This document shows, in pieces, positions 1-8,745 of a stretch of 64,000 bases of DNA. The DNA comes from JAGNLA01 sp964639885. Its GTDB lineage: Bacteria; Caldisericota; Caldisericia; JAAYUI01. Location of the stretch: the NCBI GenBank assembly GCA_964639885.1, contig CAZXEH010000003.1:62001-126000 (forward strand), written 5' to 3'. The notes below the pieces were generated by a model. It was not told the origin of the DNA, searched no databases, and worked only from the letters and a program-made list of their open reading frames with translations. Position 1 is the first letter of the stretch; each line of letters starts with the position of its first letter. A program made the position numbers and the translations under genes.

Positions 1-1736
1 TCCATCGATCTTTGGTGAGGGAACGTGCCTTCTTCGAGACCGGTCAGGAAAACAACAGGAAATTCCAACCCTTTTGCCTGGTGGACTGTTGTGCAGATGA
101 CTTTTTCAGCGCCTGACTCGACGCTGTCCATGTCAGACAAAAGCTGGACAGTTGAGAGGAAAGCGTCGATGCTCTGGTCTTCGGAAACCTTTTCGAACTC
201 GGCAGAGAGGTTGAGGAATTCCTCAACGTTTTCAGCCCTGCTCTGACCTTCTTCGGTTCCGTCCTTGAGAAGACCGATTATGCCGATCTGGTTGATGATG
301 TACGAAACCACCTGACTTGCAGGCACGTTGTTGGCCTTGTCCCTGATTCCATCAAGAACGTCAAGGAACTCTCTAGCACCGTTGAGCGCTGAGCCTCTTA
401 TCTCTACACTTTCAACCATTGTCTTGAGCGACTGCTCGAGTGTTGTTCTGGTGGATTTTGAGGCAAGTTCCAGACCGACCATGAACGCTGGCCCCAGGCC
501 TCTTTTTGGGATTGAAATGGCACGTTTGAAGGCGTTTGAATCCTTTGGGTTGAGCGAGGCCTTGAGATAGCTGAGAAGGTCTTTGATTTCCTTGCGTTCG
601 TAAAACCTGAGCCCGCCAACAATTCTGTACGGGATTCCGCTTGCGATGAAGGAATCCTCGAAGTGTCTGGACTGTGCGTTTGTGCGGTAGAGAACGCAGA
701 AATCGCTGTATTTCCTGCCATCCCTGACAAGGGATTTTATCTTTTGTGTGACAAAACTTGCTTCATCCGATGGTTCAAGTCCAGTGTAGAGCCTGACGGG
801 TTCTTTGTCCGGCAGTGCTGCAACAAGTTGCTTCGGTTCGCGGTTTCTGTTGTTTTCAACCAGTCTGTGGGCTGTGTCGATGATGTCTTTTGTTGATCTG
901 TAATTGGTTTCGAGCTTGATAACCTTGGCGTTCGGGTAGTCATTTTTGAAATCGAGCATGATGGCCGGTGTTGCGCCCCTGAAACGGTAAATTGACTGGT
1001 CATCATCACCAACGATCATGATGTTGCCTGATTTTGCAAACAGTTTGACGAGAACGTCCTGGGCAGGGTTTATGTCCTGATGTTCGTCGACAAGTACATA
1101 TCTGAACTGCCTTGCATACTTCTCTCCGACTGAATCAATCGAGAGCAGCTTGATTGTGTTGTTGATCAGGTCGTCAAAGTCCATTGCATTCATCTCATCA
1201 AGAGAATCCTGGTACAGCCTGTAGACAGCGCCAATCTGCCTTTGCATTGGGTTGAAGGCTTTGGCGTTGTATTCATCAGGAGAAAGGAGGCTGTACTTGG
1301 CTTTTGAGATGGCCTGCCCTACGTTTCTATAGTTAACAACTTTTGGGTCGATGTGGAGATCGATCATGCAGCGCTTTATGAGGTCGCTGCTGTCTTCATC
1401 GTCAAAAATCGAGAATTTGTTGTCGTAGCCTATGTACTGCCCGTCGGTTTTCAGGATTCGCAGGCACAGTGAGTGGAATGTGCCGATCCACAGGCCCTTC
1501 ACGTCAGAACCAATGAGCTTGGCAATCCTCTGCTTCATCTCGCCGGCAGCCTTGTTTGTGAAGGTGCAGGCGACAATTTCTGACGGGTAAACGCCAAGGT
1601 CTGAGATAAGGTGGGCGATTCGGAAGGTGATTACCCTGGTTTTTCCTGAACCTGCACAGGCAAATACTGCCACAGGCCCTTCAGTTGTCATTACCGCCTC
1701 AAGCTGAGCCGGGTTGAGTTCCCTGGAAAGATCCAT
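1..1736 (-). CDS. UvrD/PcrA-type DNA helicase, 3' end cut by window edge
   Basis: Superfamily 1A ATP-dependent 3'-5' DNA helicase of the UvrD/PcrA/Rep group, acting in excision and mismatch repair and in removing proteins from DNA. About 578 codons are present; the C-terminus lies outside the window. Visible motifs in order are the Walker A loop ACAGSGKTR near residue 25, the GTFHSLCLRIL segment (motif Ia), motif II reading DEHQD (most relatives have DEFQD or DEYQD), GDDDQSIYRFRGA (motif III), ETNYRS (motif IV) and TVHQAKGLEF (motif V). The ATG overlaps the rpoD stop by one base (TGATG), so it is the last visible gene of the ppdK-dnaG-rpoD run and probably translationally coupled. UvrD and PcrA cannot be separated from this fragment. 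Confidence 0.93.
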   Translation of the reverse strand, partial: MDLSRELNPAQLEAVMTTEGPVAVFACAGSGKTRVITFRIAHLISDLGVYPSEIVACTFTNKAAGEMKQRIAKLIGSDVKGLWIGTFHSLCLRILKTDGQYIGYDNKFSIFDDEDSSDLIKRCMIDLHIDPKVVNYRNVGQAISKAKYSLLSPDEYNAKAFNPMQRQIGAVYRLYQDSLDEMNAMDFDDLINNTIKLLSIDSVGEKYARQFRYVLVDEHQDINPAQDVLVKLFAKSGNIMIVGDDDQSIYRFRGATPAIMLDFKNDYPNAKVIKLETNYRSTKDIIDTAHRLVENNRNREPKQLVAALPDKEPVRLYTGLEPSDEASFVTQKIKSLVRDGRKYSDFCVLYRTNAQSRHFEDSFIASGIPYRIVGGLRFYERKEIKDLLSYLKASLNPKDSNAFKRAISIPKRGLGPAFMVGLELASKSTRTTLEQSLKTMVESVEIRGSALNGAREFLDVLDGIRDKANNVPASQVVSYIINQIGIIGLLKDGTEEGQSRAENVEEFLNLSAEFEKVSEDQSIDAFLSTVQLLSDMDSVESGAEKVICTTVHQAKGLEFPVVFLTGLEEGTFPHQRSM

Positions 1737-3460
1737 CAGAGCATCGGCGCATTCTTGGCTTTGACCGACTGGCGCAGTTTCCTGATCGCCTTTGCTTCGA
1801 TCTGCCTGATTCGCTCCCTGGTGACTTTGAAAATCTGACCGACTTCCTCGAGCGTGTGCGGGTATTCGGAGTCAAGTCCAAACCTGAGCTTGATGATTTC
1901 CCTTTCACGCGGAGAGAGGATGGCCAGAATCTGATGCATCTGTTCCCTGAAGTATTTGTTGACGATCACCTCTTCGGGCGACCTGATCATGACGTCGGGC
2001 AGGAAATCGCCCAGACGGTTGTCTTTTTCTTCACCGATCGGTGTTTCAAGTGAGAGCGGTTCCTGGGAAATCTTGAGGTATTCACGAATTTTGCGGGTTG
2101 TTGTACCCATTCTCTCGGCAAGCTCTGTATAGTTGGGGTCTCTGCCAAGTTCCTGGTAGAGTTCTCTTGAAACCTTGGTTAGTTTGTTGATTGATTCGAC
2201 CATGTGAACAGGAACCCTGATGACTCTTGACTGGTCGGCAAGCGCCCTTGTGATCGCCTGTCTGATCCACCACGAGGCATAGGTTGAGAATCTGAAACCC
2301 TTGCGGAAGTCGAACTTTTCGACAGCCCTTATCAGGCCTATGTTGCCTTCCTGAACGAGATCAAGGAATGAAAGACAGTGGCCAGTGTATTTTTTTGCAA
2401 TTGAAACCACAAGTCTCAGGTTTGCTTCGATCAGTTTTTTCTTTGCTTCCTGGTTTCCCTGTTCCACGCGTCTGGACAGTGCGACTTCGCCCTGAAGTGT
2501 GAGGAGTGGGATTTTTCCAATCTCGCGAAGGTACATTCTGATTGGGTCCGAGACCTCTGATTCTTCATTGGCTGTATAGGTTGAAGCCGGAGCCTCTTCC
2601 TCTTCAAACTCGTCGGGCTTTACCTCGCCGGTTTTGTCCTCGTCGCCAAACTTTATGCCGGCTTCAGTGAAGACGGTGTAAAGTTCGTCGATCTGGTCAG
2701 GCGTGAGGTTCATAGCCCCCATCAGTTCCATGATCTCGCTGTAGCTGACCACGCCGTCTTTTTTGTGGAGGCTGATCATCCTGACGATTTCAGGGGTTTG
2801 GAGGAGCTTCTGCCTGATCGCCTTGCGTTCGGCGGTCATGCCTTTGATTTTTGAGTCAAGAAGATACTGGACGTCATCAAGCTCTTTTTGAGTCAGCTCG
2901 ATTGTCTCTTCCTTTTCTTCCTCGATAAAGCCTTCGCCGTCCTCTTCGATACCGTCTTCGGTCTCTTTGGGCATTGCTATCGGTTTTGTTTTTGGCTTGC
3001 CCTTTTCCTGCTTGGATGGCTTCTCGGCTTTTGCTTCCTTCACAGGTTTTTCTTTTACTTCAGCCTGTTTTGGCTTGGCATCTTTTGCTGTTACCGGAGC
3101 CTTTGCTGGTTCGGGCTTCTTTGGCTCCTGTTTTGTTTCTTTGGTTGGTTTTACTGGTTGTTTTACTGGCGCTTTTTTGGCTGTGTCGGAAGTGCTTGCC
3201 TTTGCGTCAGGCTTCGTTGCCTGTTTTGGCTGCTCCTTCTTCTTGTCGGCATTTTCAGGAGTTGCAGCCGGCTTCTTCTCCTGCGGCTTTTTTGCTGCAG
3301 CAGATGTCTTTTCGGGTTGCTTCTTCGAAGCTACCGTCTTTGCCGGTTCAGTGGTTTCGGCCGTTTTGCCCTTTGCTGCAGTCTTCTGCGGCTGGGTCAC
3401 GGCTTTTGCCTTCTTTGCCACTTCCTCTTTTTTGTCTTTAGCTGTTTCTTTCTGCGCCAT
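1736..3460 (-). CDS. rpoD: Primary (housekeeping) RNA polymerase sigma factor
   Basis: Sigma-70 family primary sigma factor, directing RNA polymerase to -35/-10 promoters. It has 574 residues. Residues 1 to about 165 are a low-complexity Lys/Ala/Pro/Glu-rich extension not typical of the family. An acidic stretch and a region 1.1-like segment follow (about 185-275). Region 1.2 begins at SDPIRMYLREIGK, region 2 contains DLVQEGNIGLIRAVEKFD and the -10 recognition helix RFSTYASWWIRQAI, and region 4 ends with the -35 helix-turn-helix VTRERIRQIEAKAIRKLR. TTGACA/TATAAT-like promoters seen elsewhere in the window fit this factor. The ATG lies 23 bases inside dnaG with only a weak ribosome-binding site, suggesting coupling. 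The hydrophobic open frames on the opposite strand are shadows of the Lys/Ala-rich region. Confidence 0.96.
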   Translation of the reverse strand: MAQKETAKDKKEEVAKKAKAVTQPQKTAAKGKTAETTEPAKTVASKKQPEKTSAAAKKPQEKKPAATPENADKKKEQPKQATKPDAKASTSDTAKKAPVKQPVKPTKETKQEPKKPEPAKAPVTAKDAKPKQAEVKEKPVKEAKAEKPSKQEKGKPKTKPIAMPKETEDGIEEDGEGFIEEEKEETIELTQKELDDVQYLLDSKIKGMTAERKAIRQKLLQTPEIVRMISLHKKDGVVSYSEIMELMGAMNLTPDQIDELYTVFTEAGIKFGDEDKTGEVKPDEFEEEEAPASTYTANEESEVSDPIRMYLREIGKIPLLTLQGEVALSRRVEQGNQEAKKKLIEANLRLVVSIAKKYTGHCLSFLDLVQEGNIGLIRAVEKFDFRKGFRFSTYASWWIRQAITRALADQSRVIRVPVHMVESINKLTKVSRELYQELGRDPNYTELAERMGTTTRKIREYLKISQEPLSLETPIGEEKDNRLGDFLPDVMIRSPEEVIVNKYFREQMHQILAILSPREREIIKLRFGLDSEYPHTLEEVGQIFKVTRERIRQIEAKAIRKLRQSVKAKNAPML

Positions 3461-5135
3461 CTTTGGTTATCTTGTTGCGTATCCTCTCAAGATTTAGATA
3501 CTCCTCCAGCTCATCCTTGGTTAAAAGATCAATCTTTTTGCTCCGTAGCTCTTCAAGGCGGAATTTCACCAGCTCCAGCCTGAGCGATTTCAATAGAACA
3601 TCGCCCTCTTCGGGAGTCTCTTCCACCAGAAGCTTTGCCAGAAATGAATTTAACTCACTTGTCGTCGAATCATCAAGCAAGCAATTTTGTATTTTATCCA
3701 GTTCGAAATCATAATCCAATAACATTTTTGTGAAATTCCTGCACATTTCGTCTTGAAAAAATTGTGCAAAAAGAAATGGTCGTATGAAAGCGATTGAGTC
3801 TCTATCAGCTAAAATTGCCCTGAGCACCCTGTGCTCAAACTGTTGTCGGGCTGATTGGACACTTAAATTTGTTTTCGGCTTAATTTCGGTAATGTCATCG
3901 ATGCTTGATCTTGGAATGCCAAGGAGCTTTGAAATCCTGTCCAGACCTTGACCAATTACAATTTTGTCATTGGTGGTTGCCAGAACCTCACGAACTTTTC
4001 TGGCTACCCTCGATTTTGCTGTGGATGAATCAGGAGCGGTTTCCTGTGAAAGGTAATGATGAACAAGGAAGTCAACCGGATCGACAGCCTTGACGATGAC
4101 TGCATTTACTGAATCTGAACCCAATTTTGCCTGATCGTCAGGGTCTTTAACGCCATCCGGCCTGACAATCCTGCAAGCGATTCCGGCTGCAAAACAGTTT
4201 TTGATGGCCGACTCTGTAGCCTTCTCTCCAGCCTGGTCTCCGTCGAAAAACAGATAGGCATCGGCGCCAAGTTTTCTCAAAAGCATGGCCTGGTTAACCG
4301 TGAATGCGGTGCCTAGCGAGGCAACGGTTTCGGTGAATCCAGCCTGATGCATGGATACGGCGTCCATGTAGCCTTCAACGACGATTGCCCTGCTGTGCTG
4401 GGAGATGGTCTGTCTCGCCTGCTGCCAGCTGTAGAGGTTGTTCCCCTTTTCAAAGATTGGGGTTGCCGGGGAATTAAGATATTTTGGCTCACCTTCACCG
4501 ATTATCCTTCCACCGAAAGCGACCACCCTGCCTCGAGTGTCTGAAATCGGGAAAGTCAGGCGGTCGCGCATGTAGGAGAAATATGAGCCATCGTTGCCTT
4601 GAGAGACCACGCCGAGTTTTCTTGCAAGTTCGAGGCTGTAGCCTGCCTTGTTAAGCATGGCCACCAGGTAATCAGCGTTTGGTGGTGCAAAACCGATCTG
4701 GAACCGTTCGATTGTTTCAGGCTTCAAACCGCGTTTGTTTGCGTAATCCTGTGCAATCGAGGACTTTTTGAACTGATCCCTGAACACGCCCTGAACAAAC
4801 TCAACAAGCTCGAAATCCCGTGAAAGATCAGGCCCACGCTTGATGTTTTCAATCTCAACGCCAGCTTCTTTTGCGAGTTGTTGAAGCGCTTCAAAATACG
4901 TAAGCCCTTCGACCTTGGAGACAAAAGAAACCACGTCTCCTCCGGCCTTGCAGCCGAAGCAGTAGAACATGTTCTTGTCGGGAGAAACAGTGAATGACGG
5001 TGTGCGCTCCGCATGAAAAGGACAAAGGCCGAGATAGTTTCTCCCGGCCTTTTTGAGCTTCACATAACGCCCGACCACATCTGTAATCGGCAGTCGGGCG
5101 CTTATCTCGTCAACCACTCGGTTGCGGTCTGCCAT
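3438..5135 (-). CDS. dnaG: DNA primase
   Basis: Synthesises RNA primers for DNA replication. The 565-residue protein has the family order. An N-terminal zinc-binding domain has Cys38, His41, Cys59 and Cys62 in the CPFH...CFGC pattern. A TOPRIM catalytic domain shows VVEGYMD near residue 250 and the acidic FFDGDQAG near 300. The C-terminal helicase-interaction region (about 430-565) is more divergent. It starts three bases after the ppdK stop and its 3' end overlaps the rpoD start by 23 bases, so ppdK, dnaG, rpoD and the helicase form one unit. dnaG-rpoD adjacency is the usual macromolecular-synthesis arrangement. Confidence 0.96.
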   Translation of the reverse strand: MADRNRVVDEISARLPITDVVGRYVKLKKAGRNYLGLCPFHAERTPSFTVSPDKNMFYCFGCKAGGDVVSFVSKVEGLTYFEALQQLAKEAGVEIENIKRGPDLSRDFELVEFVQGVFRDQFKKSSIAQDYANKRGLKPETIERFQIGFAPPNADYLVAMLNKAGYSLELARKLGVVSQGNDGSYFSYMRDRLTFPISDTRGRVVAFGGRIIGEGEPKYLNSPATPIFEKGNNLYSWQQARQTISQHSRAIVVEGYMDAVSMHQAGFTETVASLGTAFTVNQAMLLRKLGADAYLFFDGDQAGEKATESAIKNCFAAGIACRIVRPDGVKDPDDQAKLGSDSVNAVIVKAVDPVDFLVHHYLSQETAPDSSTAKSRVARKVREVLATTNDKIVIGQGLDRISKLLGIPRSSIDDITEIKPKTNLSVQSARQQFEHRVLRAILADRDSIAFIRPFLFAQFFQDEMCRNFTKMLLDYDFELDKIQNCLLDDSTTSELNSFLAKLLVEETPEEGDVLLKSLRLELVKFRLEELRSKKIDLLTKDELEEYLNLERIRNKITKDGAERNS

Positions 5136-5138
5136 TTA

Positions 5139-7802
5139 TTACTTGCCCTTGTTCTCCTTGATGGCTGCCTGTGCTGCTGCAAGGCGAGCAATCGGTACCC
5201 TGAACGGTGAGCAGGAAACGTAGTTGAGGCCTGTCCTGTGACAGAATTCAACCGATGACGGTTCTCCGCCGTGTTCTCCACAAATTCCGCATTTGAGGTT
5301 CTTCCTTGTTGAGCGACCCTTTTCGACGGCCATCTTCACAAGCTGGCCAACGCCAACCTGGTCGAGAACCTGGAACGGATCCTTTTCGAGTATGTTCTTG
5401 TCGATGTAGTCCTTAATGAACTTTCCGACATCGTCACGGCTGAATCCGAACGTCATCTGGGTGAGGTCGTTGGTTCCGAATGAGAAGAATTCGGCTTCTG
5501 TTGCAACCTGGTCAGCGGTGAGGGCGGCCCTTGGAACCTCGATCATCGTTCCGATCATGTAGTCAACCTTCACGCCGTACTTTTTCTGTGTCGCTTCACA
5601 AACGTCGAAAACGATCTTCTTCTGGTTTGCAAGCTCTGCAACGTCGCCAACCAGCGGGATCATGATTTCCGGCTTTACGTCGAGCCCCTTCTTCTTGAGT
5701 TCGCATGCAGCTTCCATGATTGCCTGCGCCTGCATCCTGGTGATTTCCGGGAATGTGATTCCAAGACGGCAGCCCCTGTGACCAAGCATCGGGTTGAGTT
5801 CGTGGAGTGATTCGATTTTCTGGATGAGTTTCTCTTCTGAAACGCCAAGTTCTTTTGAGATGGCTTTGATTTCTTCCTTGTCATCCTTTTGCGGGAGGAA
5901 CTCATGGAGCGGTGGGTCAAGCGTGCGGATGGTGACAGGGAAACCCTGCATTGCCTCGAGGATGCCTGTGAAATCTTCCTTTTGCATCGGGAGGAGTTTT
6001 GCGAGGGCTTTTTCACGGCCTTCAAGCGTTTCGGCAAGGATCATTTCGCGAACGGCACGAATTCTGTCTTCTGCGAAGAACATGTGCTCTGTTCTGCAAA
6101 GTCCGATGCCTTCGGCACCGAATGATCTTGCAACCTTTGAGTCGTGCGGGGAATCAGCGTTTGTTCTCACGCCGATCTTCCTGGCCTGGTCTGCCCAGCC
6201 CATGAATTCGCCGAAGTCTCCTGAGAGAGTCGGTTCGGTTGTTCCGAGCTTTTCGAGGTAGACATCTCCGGTTGCGCCGTCGAGTGAAATCCATTCGCCT
6301 TCGGTTATCTTCTTGACGCCTTCTGGAGTTTTGATTTCGAAATATTTTGCATTCTGGTTGACCACCAGCGCACCACAACCGACAACGCAGCATTTGCCCA
6401 TGCCACGGCCAACGACGGCTGCGTGTGAGGTCATTCCGCCTGTTGAGGTGAGGATGCCCAGGGACTTGAACATGCCCATGACGTCTTCCGGTGAGGTTTC
6501 AGCTCTTACGAGGATTACTTTCTTGCCTTCATCTGTCCATGTGACTGCGTCTTCAGCGGTGAAAACGACCTGTCCTACTGCTGCGCCCGGTGAGGCAGGA
6601 AGTCCCTTTGCTGCTGATTTTGCTTTCTTTTTTGAGTCCGGGTCAAGCTGTTTGTGGAGGAGCTGGTTGAGGTCGTTCGGGTTGACTCTCAGGAGGGCGG
6701 TGTCCTTGTCGATGATGCCTTCCTTGACCATGTCGACGGCAATCTTTACGGCTGCCTGACCGGTTCTCTTGCCTGAGCGGGTCTGAAGAACGAAGAGTCT
6801 GCCGTTTTCGATTGTGAATTCGACGTCCTGCATGTCCTTCTGTTCGTGCTCTAGTGTGTCGAAAACGCCTGTGAGCTGTTTGTAGACTGCCGGCATTTCA
6901 TCGTTGAGGTGTGCAATCGGTGACGGTGTTCTGATGCCTGCAACGACGTCTTCACCCTGTGCATTGACGAGGTATTCGCCGAAGTATTTTCTTTCGCCGG
7001 TGTTGGGGTTGCGCGTGAAGGCAACGCCTGTGCCCGACGCGTTGTTCATGTTTCCAAAAACCATTGTCTGGATGTTGACGGCTGTTCCGTGGAGGCCCTT
7101 GATGTCATAAAGCTTTCTGTAGTCGATGGCTCTCTGGTTGTTCCATGACTTGAAAACGGCCATGATGGCGCCGAACAGCTGTTCTTTTGCGTCCTGCGGG
7201 AACGGTTTGCCGGTCTTTTCGAGCACGACTTTCTTGTACCCTTCAATGACCTTCTTCCAGTCTGCAGCCTTGAGATCCTGGTCTGCTGTTGCGCCGATGT
7301 CGTGTTTAACCTTATGGAGGACTTCCTCAAAGGCATCGTGGCTGACGCCAAGGACGACGTTTGAGTACATCTGGATGAGTCTTCTGTAGCAGTCGAACGT
7401 GAAGCGCTCGTCTCCGTTGAGCTTTGCGAAACCATCAGCAGTTGCGTCTGTGAGTCCGAGGTTGAGGATGGTGTCCATCATGCCTGGCATTGATACCGCT
7501 GCGCCTGAACGGACTGAAACCAGAAGAGGGTTTGATGGGTCGCCGAACTTTTTACCTGTCTGCTTCTCAACGCCTTCAACGTATTTGAGAATGTCTGTCT
7601 GGAAGTCACCCGGCATCTTTTCGCCCCATTCGCCGTAGAAATACTTGCAGGCGAAGGTGACGATTGTGAATCCTGGCGGTACCGGGAGTGCAATCTTGGT
7701 CATGTAGGCGAGTCCTACGCCTTTTCCACCCAGAATCTCTTTGCCCTTGTCGGCCGGAACCTGTGATGATGCTTCTTCAAAGCTGTAGATGAGTTTGTCC
7801 AT
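5139..7802 (-). CDS. ppdK: Pyruvate, phosphate dikinase
   Basis: Interconverts pyruvate, ATP and phosphate with phosphoenolpyruvate, AMP and pyrophosphate in the cytoplasm, serving glycolysis or gluconeogenesis, typically in anaerobes. An N-terminal ATP-grasp domain (about 1-340) is followed by the phosphohistidine domain with GGMTSHAAVVGRGMGK. The C-terminal PEP/pyruvate barrel has FGTNDLTQMTFGFSRDD and the catalytic-cysteine segment CGICGEHGG. Of two in-frame ATGs I chose the one at 7802 (887 residues), because a GGAG lies seven bases before it; the ATG at 7814 has no such site. A TTGACA-type promoter lies at 7837-7865. Four replication and transcription genes follow, a gene order known from Firmicutes-like genomes. 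Confidence 0.96.
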   Translation of the reverse strand: MDKLIYSFEEASSQVPADKGKEILGGKGVGLAYMTKIALPVPPGFTIVTFACKYFYGEWGEKMPGDFQTDILKYVEGVEKQTGKKFGDPSNPLLVSVRSGAAVSMPGMMDTILNLGLTDATADGFAKLNGDERFTFDCYRRLIQMYSNVVLGVSHDAFEEVLHKVKHDIGATADQDLKAADWKKVIEGYKKVVLEKTGKPFPQDAKEQLFGAIMAVFKSWNNQRAIDYRKLYDIKGLHGTAVNIQTMVFGNMNNASGTGVAFTRNPNTGERKYFGEYLVNAQGEDVVAGIRTPSPIAHLNDEMPAVYKQLTGVFDTLEHEQKDMQDVEFTIENGRLFVLQTRSGKRTGQAAVKIAVDMVKEGIIDKDTALLRVNPNDLNQLLHKQLDPDSKKKAKSAAKGLPASPGAAVGQVVFTAEDAVTWTDEGKKVILVRAETSPEDVMGMFKSLGILTSTGGMTSHAAVVGRGMGKCCVVGCGALVVNQNAKYFEIKTPEGVKKITEGEWISLDGATGDVYLEKLGTTEPTLSGDFGEFMGWADQARKIGVRTNADSPHDSKVARSFGAEGIGLCRTEHMFFAEDRIRAVREMILAETLEGREKALAKLLPMQKEDFTGILEAMQGFPVTIRTLDPPLHEFLPQKDDKEEIKAISKELGVSEEKLIQKIESLHELNPMLGHRGCRLGITFPEITRMQAQAIMEAACELKKKGLDVKPEIMIPLVGDVAELANQKKIVFDVCEATQKKYGVKVDYMIGTMIEVPRAALTADQVATEAEFFSFGTNDLTQMTFGFSRDDVGKFIKDYIDKNILEKDPFQVLDQVGVGQLVKMAVEKGRSTRKNLKCGICGEHGGEPSSVEFCHRTGLNYVSCSPFRVPIARLAAAQAAIKENKGK

Positions 7803-7836
7803 TATTATCTCCATTCTTATTTATCTCAACCTTCTG

Positions 7837-7865
7837 ATTTTGTAGGATTGGAAAACGTTTGTCAA
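7837..7865 (-). promoter_or_regulatory. Predicted promoter of ppdK-dnaG-rpoD-helicase operon
   Basis: On the minus strand TTGACA (7865-7860) is followed after 17 bases by CAAAAT (7842-7837), a perfect -35 and a 4/6 match to the -10 consensus. It lies about 35 bases upstream of the ppdK start, which has its own GGAG. Confidence 0.6.
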
Positions 7866-7983
7866 GAAAAAAAGTCTGGCCATGGAATGTTGAAAAACGC
7901 TGATTTAAACGCATCCTTTTACCTTTTGTAAACAAGAACTGGGTCAAACCGAAAAAATACCGCATTTATGGTTACCAGTTTTG

Positions 7984-8013
7984 TTGACACGGTGTAATCC
8001 TTTTTGATAGAAT
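7984..8013 (+). promoter_or_regulatory. Predicted promoter of rpmH operon
   Basis: TTGACA at 7984-7989 and TAGAAT at 8008-8013 with an 18-base spacer, followed by GGAGG seven bases before the rpmH ATG. This promoter and the divergent ppdK promoter share the 239-base gap 7803-8041, in which I see nothing else. Confidence 0.65.
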
Positions 8014-8041
8014 AGGAAGACTTGTTTTTGGAGGTATCACT

Positions 8042-8179
8042 ATGCGCACAATGACCAGACCGCACAATCGCAGAAGACTTCGCGTTTCTGGATTCAGATC
8101 TAGAATGAGGACAAGATGGGGCCGTCAGGTTCTCAATCGCAGGAGAGCAAAAGGCCGTCATAAAGTCGCCATTTCATGA
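8042..8179 (+). CDS. rpmH: 50S ribosomal protein L34
   Basis: Very basic 45-residue ribosomal protein of the large subunit. The central segment RMRTRWGRQVLNRRRAKGR is the L34 signature; the N-terminus MRTMTRPHNRRRLRVSGF corresponds to the usual KRTFQPNxRRRxRxHGF. It is too short for most ORF filters but is certain from sequence and position: it is first in the rpmH-rnpA-yidD-yidC-jag-mnmE order and its TGA overlaps the rnpA ATG (ATGA). GGAGG precedes the ATG by seven bases. Confidence 0.97.
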   Translation: MRTMTRPHNRRRLRVSGFRSRMRTRWGRQVLNRRRAKGRHKVAIS

Positions 8180-8529
8180 AACTACCTCCCAGATTGAATT
8201 CTGGGCAGATTCAGAGGCTATTCGGTTGCGGACAGATGCTGTCAGGAAAATCATTGAAGCTGATCTGGTGCAGGACGGAAGGGAATCCAACAGGAGTTTC
8301 CTACATAAGTCCGAAAAGGCTTGGCAAGGCCTGCATCAGAAACAGACTCAGGCGTCTGATCAGAGAGACACTGGCAGCATCGCAGCTGGAGCTACCACAA
8401 AACCTGATGATGGCATTCATCGCAAGAGACAAACTTCTAAACCTGGAGCTTGGTCAGATACAGTCAGAGATACTTTTCTTGATGTCGCGTCTGCCCTCCG
8501 ATTCATTTTCTCATTCCCATTTATCCTGA
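8176..8529 (+). CDS. rnpA: Ribonuclease P protein component
   Basis: Basic protein subunit that helps the RNase P RNA bind and cleave precursor tRNA 5' leaders. The 117-residue length is normal. The signature RNRLRRLIRE is at about residues 55-65, preceded by VSYISPKRLGKACI, which matches the usual VxxKKxGxAVxRNRxKRxxRE pattern. It overlaps rpmH by four bases (ATGA). Its last eight or so codons overlap the likely yidD reading frame. Confidence 0.94.
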   Translation: MKLPPRLNSGQIQRLFGCGQMLSGKSLKLIWCRTEGNPTGVSYISPKRLGKACIRNRLRRLIRETLAASQLELPQNLMMAFIARDKLLNLELGQIQSEILFLMSRLPSDSFSHSHLS

Positions 8530-8717
8530 TCATACTCTTTTATCGTTATCTCATATCGCCTGGTCTTCCCAGGTCATGCAACTTTACACCCACCTGTTCG
8601 CAGTATTCCCTTGAAGCGGTAACAAAATATGGAATTATCAAGGGAGGTTGGCTTTCTGCAAAAAGAATCTGGAGATGTAGGGGTGGAAATCCGGGCGGAT
8701 ACGACCCGGTTCCCTGA
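8505..8717 (+). CDS. yidD: Membrane protein insertion efficiency factor YidD
   Basis: Small membrane-associated protein thought to assist YidC-dependent insertion. The frame contains the family core RYLISPGLPRSCNFTPTCSQ, then KYGIIKGGWLSAKRIWRC and GGNPGGYDPVP, with the three conserved cysteines. The hydrophobic N-terminal helix begins about residue 1 of the interval I give. There is no ATG, GTG or TTG in frame near it: the nearest standard ones are GTG 8268 and TTG 8226, deep inside rnpA and followed by sequence unlike YidD. Candidate non-standard starts are ATT at 8505 and CTG at 8526, which overlaps the rnpA stop as CTGA. The protein identity is firm; the start is not. Confidence 0.8.
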   Translation: MFSFPFILIILFYRYLISPGLPRSCNFTPTCSQYSLEAVTKYGIIKGGWLSAKRIWRCRGGNPGGYDPVP

Positions 8718-8745
8718 CAATCCGGTCTTTTATATGGAGGAAAAA

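Noticed and set aside
2888..3583. Long hydrophobic plus-strand open frames (155-231 residues) that look like membrane proteins
   Set aside because: They are antisense to the Lys/Ala/Pro-rich part of rpoD, whose complementary codons give Phe, Leu and Cys; no ribosome-binding site or family match.
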